Virus record (IMG/VR): IMGVR_UViG_3300025151_003852
Location: 62,001-126,000 of that record
DNA length: 64,000 bases
DNA from: a virus
Strand: one strand, 5' to 3'
Shown: piece by piece, positions 58,742-64,000 of the stretch
Numbering within the stretch: the stretch's first letter is position 1
Layout: each line of letters opens with the position of its first letter
Program-made: the position numbers and the translations under genes
The notes under the pieces: generated by a model
The model's database searches: none
What the model was told of the DNA's origin: nothing
Seen by the model: the letters and a program-made list of their open reading frames with translations, nothing else

Positions 58742-58908
58742 GCACCGTATGCGATAGCGGCATAAGCAACTAGTGTTGCAATACCCTTAAACATTAAGAA
58801 ACATACGCCTGCAGTAATTAAAGCGGCTCCGTCCCAAGATGTTCTTTCTTTTAATCTGGCACTTACCCAACCTTTAGCAAAACTGAAAATTGATTTAATT
58901 TTATCCAT
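58708..58908 (-). CDS. Small membrane protein
   Basis: 66 residues: amphipathic N-terminus 'MDKIKSIFSFAKGWVSARLK', then two hydrophobic segments ('GAALITAGVCFLMF' and 'ATLVAYAAIAYGAWTLW'), basic end. No family recognised; holin-like size and topology. First small gene downstream of the subtilase. Confidence 0.6.
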   Translation of the reverse strand: MDKIKSIFSFAKGWVSARLKERTSWDGAALITAGVCFLMFKGIATLVAYAAIAYGAWTLWKEEYKG

Positions 58909-58920
58909 AGTGTTATCCTA

Positions 58921-60720
58921 TTATTTTAATGAACGACTCCAAGTAGCAAAGAAACTGATACTGTTAACATCAGTCAATGCGAGTGTAACGTCTGCTTCTA
59001 ATGAATCATATGCTTCTTGGTCATTCCATGAGTTTGAATGGAAGTAAAAAAGTGTAGTAGATTTAATTGTGGTTCTACTTGATTTTGCAACACCTACAAA
59101 TTCAACCATTTCTAGTTTTGTGTCGGCGGGTAATATAATACCTGTTGCAGTTTTGATTTCGATAATACCTGTTGCAGGATCTAATACTACATATTCACTA
59201 TATTTTTCTTTAATATCTTCTTTTAAAAATTCGATAGAATATGTAAATTCATCATCTGGATATAACTTTTGCCATTTTGATAAATCTATGTTTGAATTTA
59301 AATCAACAACAGTGGCATCACCTTCTAATGAGTTTGCGACACCTATGTATGAAACCATGTCTGCGTCTTTGTAGTTAGAAAGTGGATCAGCAGTAAACAC
59401 ATATGCTAATTTATTTTGGTCTTCTGTGAATGTTGTGTCTTCAAATAACAATGCGTTAGGAGTTGCAGTATCTAAAATCATGTCTTTCATTTCAGTTGCT
59501 GTTACCATGCCGTCATTCATAGAACCAATAACACCACATATACCTGCGACTAATGGAGCCGCAAATGATGTACCAGATGTGATACCATATGGCTTACTTG
59601 CGCCTGCACAATGTGCTACCATTACTTCTTCACCCGGAGCAAATAAGTCTAATGATAAACCTGCACCTGTTGTGAGCCCTTCATCACTAGGTGAAATGTT
59701 GTTGAAACCTGCTGGGATATCATACTTATCAGTTGCACCAATTGTTAAACAGTCATTAATACCTGCTGGACTAACTAATTCAACATCAATACCGCTGTTA
59801 CCGGCTGCCGCAATAAGTGTTACACCTGCTGACATTAGTGATTCAAATTTAGCATCTAAGTATGCTGAACGAGCAACACCCCAAGACACATTTAAGATAC
59901 GTGTTTTGTTTGGATTTGCTACTACTTCTGCTTCTAGTGCATCTAATGCTTTACCTAACTCTAAAATTGATGCTTGTTTGCTTACGCCCGGCTCAATCAA
60001 ATTGCCGTTTTCGTCTGTTTCGTTACCTGCAATTTTGATAACTCTAAGTTTCACATGATCTGAAATACCTAAATTTTTACCTACTGCCATTGATGCTACC
60101 GCAGTTCCGTGACCCTTTTGATCACCTGGCTCCCAAATACCGTCTAAACACCAAAACGTATCAGACTCTAAATCTGTGCCTGAAAATTCATCATGGGTAA
60201 GATCAACACCTGTATCCATTATATAAAGTTCAGGTTTGCTTAAAAAATTTGTGTCATGCATTGAGTATGAAGTGACTAGCGGACGATATGTTGATGCAAC
60301 CCTGATGCGAGCCCATTGTCCTTCAGCACTATTTGGATTAATATCTGTATCTGTTGAATCCATTTGAGATACAGTACTTGTACCTAAAAATTCTACAGGA
60401 GAATCTGAAGGATCAATCCCTTCAACTGCTTCTCCTAATGCTAGTCCTTTAGATGATTTAACTCTAAAGAAACCGTTACCTAAGTCTTCTTCGACAGTTG
60501 TTTCTTCACATGCTTCGATTGCGGCTTTGTCGCCTTTAACAATAAACTCATGCTCATCTTCGTCTTTTTGTTCTAGTGAACACGATTGATCTTTTATTGC
60601 ATCTTCCGCTAGATGCCACTCTATGTCGAGTGTATCGCCTTCAGGGGCAGACAGTTTCCACTTATCGGCAAATGCCTTAGCATTTACATCACTGTCAAAT
60701 GTGACTTTTAATTTACTCAT
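58921..60720 (-). CDS. Subtilisin-family serine protease
   Basis: 599 residues from ATG 60720 with GGAG upstream; an upstream in-frame ATG at 60735 is not preferred. The triad is D169 ('YIMDTGVDLTHDEF'), H204 ('GHGTAVASMAVG') and S385 ('GTSFAAPLVAG'), with oxyanion Asn308 ('AAGNSG'). There is an N-terminal region of about 160 residues and a C-terminal region (about 430-599) of beta-rich sequence; no secretion signal. It could process virion or host proteins. Late-type promoter GATAAATA lies upstream on this strand (about 60764). Confidence 0.92.
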   Translation of the reverse strand: MSKLKVTFDSDVNAKAFADKWKLSAPEGDTLDIEWHLAEDAIKDQSCSLEQKDEDEHEFIVKGDKAAIEACEETTVEEDLGNGFFRVKSSKGLALGEAVEGIDPSDSPVEFLGTSTVSQMDSTDTDINPNSAEGQWARIRVASTYRPLVTSYSMHDTNFLSKPELYIMDTGVDLTHDEFSGTDLESDTFWCLDGIWEPGDQKGHGTAVASMAVGKNLGISDHVKLRVIKIAGNETDENGNLIEPGVSKQASILELGKALDALEAEVVANPNKTRILNVSWGVARSAYLDAKFESLMSAGVTLIAAAGNSGIDVELVSPAGINDCLTIGATDKYDIPAGFNNISPSDEGLTTGAGLSLDLFAPGEEVMVAHCAGASKPYGITSGTSFAAPLVAGICGVIGSMNDGMVTATEMKDMILDTATPNALLFEDTTFTEDQNKLAYVFTADPLSNYKDADMVSYIGVANSLEGDATVVDLNSNIDLSKWQKLYPDDEFTYSIEFLKEDIKEKYSEYVVLDPATGIIEIKTATGIILPADTKLEMVEFVGVAKSSRTTIKSTTLFYFHSNSWNDQEAYDSLEADVTLALTDVNSISFFATWSRSLK

Positions 60721-60755
60721 GTGTTTGGGCTCCAAAATTTGTGTGCATAACTATA

Positions 60756-60764
60756 TTGTATTTA
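60756..60764 (-). promoter_or_regulatory. Late promoter motif (GATAAATAC) for the subtilase gene
   Basis: Minus-strand GATAAATAC about 40 nt upstream of ATG 60720. Confidence 0.5.
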
Positions 60765-60833
60765 TCATTAATCGCAGATACACAAGGATAAGCACAATAT
60801 TTTTACAGTACTATTTATCGATTAAATATCATT

Positions 60834-61652
60834 ATGTCCTTCAAAGTGCATTTAATACATGATTTATATTACGGGTTTAATGAACCTACTGATCCTGCTG
60901 ATTTAGAGTTGCCTGAATGTGATTTAGTTATTATTAATGGTAATATCGCAGAAAACAACAAACGTAGTGTATTATATGCATTTGAACTTGCACATCTGTA
61001 TCCTAACATACACTTTGTGTATAATGAAGGCTATACAGAAAGATACCAACTTATCTCTGAAAAATGGGAGTACGAATACGAAAACAGCATGTCTATTCGT
61101 TCAGAGCAAGACGCATGGCCTAAAAACTTACATTGGAAAGATCCGAGATCACCTCAAGGGTTAGAAATCTTACTACAAACAGGTCAAACTGTATCTGTTT
61201 GGTGTGCATTTGGTTTCCCTAACGTTGTAAAGTGTAACAGTGATTGGGAAGATACATGGTTTTATTGTAATATATGTCAAGGTCAAATACCAGTATACAA
61301 TTTAGACTCAGATATTTTGCCAAGTACAGATTTAAAACTTTTTGGAGATATGGATCTATGGGCTAGTAAAGAATTTATAGAACAAAAGTATACTGAACAA
61401 CTTGATATGATTAGAGATTGGGAAACTAAACAGATAGCAGACAAGTATTACGGCATATTAGTAACGCATTTAAGTCCTTATAAAGATACTAGACTTGAAG
61501 GCATATCATATACAGGATATAATATTCATCTACATAATCGTATATGGGCAACTACACACATAGAATCAAATGTAAATTATGTGGGTGCAGATTTAGTGTC
61601 AAACCCGGGAAGAGGCTCAGGGCCTCGCGGGAAAGTGCTTGAAGTAGATTGA
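60834..61652 (+). CDS. Metallophosphoesterase-like protein with altered motifs
   Basis: 272 residues. 'HLIHDLYYGFN' corresponds to the D-x-H motif, 'DLVIINGNIAENN' to the G-D-x-(x)-D/N motif with Asn in place of Asp, and 'GILVTHLSPY' to the later His motif. A GNHD equivalent is replaced by 'FVYNEGYTERY', so metal binding is probably impaired or modified. Similar altered members are seen in marine T4-type phages (recollection). It overlaps the convergent PP-loop gene by 36 nt. Confidence 0.6.
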   Translation: MSFKVHLIHDLYYGFNEPTDPADLELPECDLVIINGNIAENNKRSVLYAFELAHLYPNIHFVYNEGYTERYQLISEKWEYEYENSMSIRSEQDAWPKNLHWKDPRSPQGLEILLQTGQTVSVWCAFGFPNVVKCNSDWEDTWFYCNICQGQIPVYNLDSDILPSTDLKLFGDMDLWASKEFIEQKYTEQLDMIRDWETKQIADKYYGILVTHLSPYKDTRLEGISYTGYNIHLHNRIWATTHIESNVNYVGADLVSNPGRGSGPRGKVLEVD

Positions 61653-62618
61653 ATCTAAAAATACTTTTTGATCTTTCGGCACATCTATTTCGTAGTTGTT
61701 ATTGTCTACTTTAGTTCCGGGTAATCTACTCAAAGGATATCTAAATTGTTTCTCAAATGCCCAGCCGTCTCCAGTCTTTTCTTCAAATAATTCTTTGACT
61801 TTTTCAAACCCTGTATACTTAGTTGGTTGTTGCATAATATCAAAACCTATACGTTTATAACCAATTATTTTTTGCTCATATTTAAGATGACGTAATTTTT
61901 GATATTCGTCCCAGTCTGAAATCGTATCTGGTAATTCTTCTTTTGTCATAGGAGTAGATACTGCTAATGCTAGTGCTAGTTCAGGACTAAACGATAAAAA
62001 ACTACCTTGCACTGCTATCTGAAATTTATCATGGCATGTTACCCAATGCATTTGATTTTTTTCTAAATTTCTACCATAGCCTGTTAAGTTCTTGTCTGGA
62101 GCATTGCCACCAAAACATACACCAGTATATCCCATGTGAGTTAATACTTCTACAAATCTATAATGCGTATTAAACTGAGGACTGAATCCACCGTACTGTT
62201 CAGTCACTGATAGATTGTCTCTAGTTAAAAACGAAACAATATCAAACTCTATTTCTCTATATGGTATGTCGAAAGTATGACAGTATGCTTTGGCATGATC
62301 AACGTCATGTTTATTCAAATCATCATTGTACTTAAATATAACAACATGTGCTTCAAGGTCTGCTTCTGCAAAACAATGTAACATTGCTTGACTATCAATG
62401 CCACCACTGAAACACAATGCTGGAAAGGGTCCTAGTGTTTCATGGCATCTTTTTGCGGCATCTACTCGCCACTTTTTTAATTTTTCATCGTTGATGTTTT
62501 CTAAATCACGTATGAGTTTTGTAGATACATTCATTTTGTGATGTTGACCATCGCCGGCAATCATGCCAGACATGTCTAACCAATTATTATAGAAAGGAAC
62601 TGATTTATACTGCGACAA
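61617..62618 (-). CDS. PP-loop ATPase (N-type ATP-pyrophosphatase, asparagine synthetase-like)
   Basis: 333 residues. The PP-loop is 'SGGIDS' at 71-76 in 'FPALCFSGGIDSQAMLH'; 'VVIFKYNDDLNKHDVDHAKA' gives the second strand. Such enzymes activate a carboxyl or carbonyl group by adenylation, for example for amidation or RNA thiolation. No glutaminase domain is fused. Upstream, the 2OG-oxygenase-like gene overlaps its start by 14 nt, so they are likely functional partners. Confidence 0.82.
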   Translation of the reverse strand: MSQYKSVPFYNNWLDMSGMIAGDGQHHKMNVSTKLIRDLENINDEKLKKWRVDAAKRCHETLGPFPALCFSGGIDSQAMLHCFAEADLEAHVVIFKYNDDLNKHDVDHAKAYCHTFDIPYREIEFDIVSFLTRDNLSVTEQYGGFSPQFNTHYRFVEVLTHMGYTGVCFGGNAPDKNLTGYGRNLEKNQMHWVTCHDKFQIAVQGSFLSFSPELALALAVSTPMTKEELPDTISDWDEYQKLRHLKYEQKIIGYKRIGFDIMQQPTKYTGFEKVKELFEEKTGDGWAFEKQFRYPLSRLPGTKVDNNNYEIDVPKDQKVFLDSIYFKHFPARP

Positions 62619-63237
62619 TTTTTTTCACCATTTTCTTTAAAATATGCTCATCTGTGTTTACATTAAGAACTAACATTAAACAATTATCAACAAAACTAAA
62701 CAAACTGTGTAGTCTGCTTGTGTTAATAAAGTATGTTGCTCCTAAATCGAATCTTAATAATTTTTCTTCTTGCACCCACTTCATATCATTAATACCAAAG
62801 TTGTATATTGGTATCATAATTCTAAATGTAGGTACAGCAACTATTGCTCCGTTATCTCTATGCGGTGGAAAAAATCCACCTTTATCTAATCTAAGAAAAT
62901 GTGTTCTTCCTAAATTAGGTTCCCAAAAATTCAAATACTCATCTAGTTCTGGAAGCAATGCACAAACATTTGTTCGTGTAGTAAAGTCTGCTTCATTGTA
63001 GGCTTCACCATGCATACGTTCCCACTCTCTTAAACTATTTAAATCGGGTCCGTCAAATCTTCCATCTAAACTTGTAACACTTAGTCCAAATCTATTGTTG
63101 GGCTTTTTATGACCTTGATACTCTTTCCATCCTGGATGATTATCACAGACTTCTTTGACTTTGTTTAAGTCCATCTTAGGGAAGTCTAGTTCAACAACAT
63201 CTCCCCAGTTAATTATAAAATCTGTTAACGTAGCCAT
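62605..63237 (-). CDS. Aspartyl/asparaginyl beta-hydroxylase-like 2OG oxygenase
   Basis: 210 residues. H126-x-D128 in 'GFFPPHRDNG' and H177 in 'INTSRLHSLFSF' form a facial triad, with Arg further on likely binding 2-oxoglutarate ('VPTFRIMIPIYN'). Architecture is a short double-stranded beta-helix with a long N-terminal extension. It could hydroxylate a small molecule or peptide later processed by the coupled PP-loop enzyme. Start ATG 63237. Confidence 0.78.
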   Translation of the reverse strand: MATLTDFIINWGDVVELDFPKMDLNKVKEVCDNHPGWKEYQGHKKPNNRFGLSVTSLDGRFDGPDLNSLREWERMHGEAYNEADFTTRTNVCALLPELDEYLNFWEPNLGRTHFLRLDKGGFFPPHRDNGAIVAVPTFRIMIPIYNFGINDMKWVQEEKLLRFDLGATYFINTSRLHSLFSFVDNCLMLVLNVNTDEHILKKMVKKIVAV

Positions 63238-63265
63238 ATATCATATTTATTCAGTAAATAGATGT

Positions 63266-63700
63266 ATGCAATTAAACTTTATCTTTCCAAAAGACATCAC
63301 TGACCCTAACAAATGCAATGTAGCACGTGCAATTTGTGATGGTGTTGCAGAGATGATATCTTTGCCTGACACACTTACAATAGAGTTCTCGTTTATGCCT
63401 CAGAATGTATATGGCGATTCTACATTAGATAACAAAAGTAATAAACTAGTAAGGTTAAATATAGAGTTGCGAGTACAAGATATAATGATTCCTTTAGTAC
63501 ATGAGTTGATACATGTCAATCAAATGCACGAAGGTAAGTTGATGATAACAGAAGATGGTATTTTTATTTGGGATACTGTGCCCTATGAAGTCGATTTAAT
63601 AAACATACATTATAAAGACTATCAGATGCTACCCTGGGAAGCAGACGTTAGACACAGACAGCCTAAGGTGCTACGAGAACTACTTAAATCTTACAAGTGA
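63266..63700 (+). CDS. Zincin-like metalloprotease (HExxH)
   Basis: 144 residues from ATG 63266; a longer open frame starting at 63155 overlaps the divergent oxygenase and is not used. 'LVHELIHVNQMHEGK' holds H79-E80-x-x-H83, followed by 'PWEADVRHRQ' near 127-136, where a Glu could be the third ligand. Substrate unknown. It overlaps the next minus-strand gene by 17 nt. Confidence 0.7.
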   Translation: MQLNFIFPKDITDPNKCNVARAICDGVAEMISLPDTLTIEFSFMPQNVYGDSTLDNKSNKLVRLNIELRVQDIMIPLVHELIHVNQMHEGKLMITEDGIFIWDTVPYEVDLINIHYKDYQMLPWEADVRHRQPKVLRELLKSYK

Positions 63701-63998
63701 TCGATGTAGTATCTACATAATCAGATAACGAAATTCCATATCTTTCGCATTCAGTAATTTTATCTTCTTTCGTCATCGTGGGCCATTCTCTACTTTTAAG
63801 TAATAGAGTTTCTGTATCTCTACTATCTAGCCAGTCCAGTCTAAACACATTAGGGCGTACCATATGAGCATTACACCAGTCTTGTATACAAACAATCATC
63901 GGAGTGTGAAGGTTAGATACAACGTACTCTCGTATTTCTATCTGAGTTCCCGGACCGTTGCCATTTGTGTATATACAATAGTCTGAATGATATCGCAT
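63684..63998 (-). CDS. Hypothetical protein (start may lie outside the window)
   Basis: 104 residues visible if ATG 63998 is the start; the frame may continue beyond the window. 'MIVCIQDWCNAHMVRPNVFR' and 'LLLKSREWPTMTKEDKITEC' are seen. No family recognised. Confidence 0.5.
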   Translation of the reverse strand: MRYHSDYCIYTNGNGPGTQIEIREYVVSNLHTPMIVCIQDWCNAHMVRPNVFRLDWLDSRDTETLLLKSREWPTMTKEDKITECERYGISLSDYVDTTSITCKI

Positions 63999-64000
63999 GT

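Noticed and set aside
1-64000. CRISPR array, insertion sequence, integrase or attachment site
   Set aside because: No regularly spaced repeats with unique spacers, no transposase or recombinase gene, and no direct repeats at tRNA ends were seen. The only tandem repeats are coding ones in a fibre gene.

Overview
The window is a gene-dense, AT-rich segment (64 kb) of a T4-type contractile-tailed phage (myovirus). The identifying genes are the T4 late sigma factor gp55, the recombination nuclease pair gp47/gp46, the head cluster gp20-gp21-gp22-gp23 in T4 order, and baseplate proteins gp48, gp53, a hub protein and a gp5-like spike. The accessory set (NrdA/NrdB, glutaredoxin, peroxiredoxin, MetK, an IscU-type scaffold, a PAAR tip protein, four CCA-encoding tRNAs, many 2OG oxygenase and methyltransferase genes) is like that of marine T4-type phages of cyanobacteria, SAR11 or methylotrophs. 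No photosynthesis gene is present, so a heterotrophic marine proteobacterial host is my inference; the host itself cannot be read from the sequence.

Layout: 1-5.6 kb (minus strand) is a baseplate operon (gp48-like, gp53, hub, gp5-like spike) coupled by TAATG stop/start junctions. 5.75-11.2 kb (plus) carries gp55, gp47, gp46, a radical SAM protein and a PD-(D/E)XK nuclease. 11.19-11.66 kb has no gene but folds into many helices. 11.67-12.75 kb (minus) is gp26 with a gp51-like frame joined through a complete -1 frameshift signal. 12.8-23.3 kb (plus) holds a tape-measure-like protein, portal, an SGNH hydrolase, core proteins, protease, scaffold and major capsid protein. 23.4-25.4 kb is a short non-structural pair behind a consensus sigma70-type promoter plus an HNH-like gene. 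25.5-38.5 kb is a run of five modular tail-fibre/structural genes. 38.6-46.8 kb carries nrdA, nrdB, a glutaredoxin, an Sm-like protein, the PAAR tip and a large virion protein. 46.8-52.3 kb is metabolic: MetK, IscU, DUF1289, a second SGNH protein, peroxiredoxin, four tRNAs and a ferredoxin-NADP reductase. 52.4-64 kb is accessory: three paralogous methyltransferases, small membrane proteins, an outer-membrane beta-barrel protein, GNAT, 2OG oxygenases, a transglutaminase-like peptidase, a lipoprotein, a subtilase, a PP-loop ATPase and an HExxH protein.

Regulation is visible. T4-style late promoters (CTAAATA, TATAAATA, CATAAATA, GATAAATA) stand before the structural and late accessory genes, twice as divergent pairs. 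Sigma70-type promoters with 17-nt spacers stand before gp47, the 23.4 kb pair, the glutaredoxin gene, metK and the tRNA cluster. Several strong hairpin terminators separate the units.

The most interesting items are: (1) the T_TTT_TTC slippery site, 7-nt spacer and stem-loop joining gp26 to gp51; (2) the 470-nt structured, gene-free region at the end of the gp47-gp46-radical SAM-nuclease operon; (3) the radical SAM protein inside that operon; (4) a SAM and Fe-S supply set (MetK, IscU, DUF1289) in the same window as a radical SAM enzyme and four methyltransferase-like proteins; (5) a one-residue insertion inside the NrdB metal-ligand motif; and (6) a cassette of six tiny, mostly membrane, proteins too short for usual gene calling.
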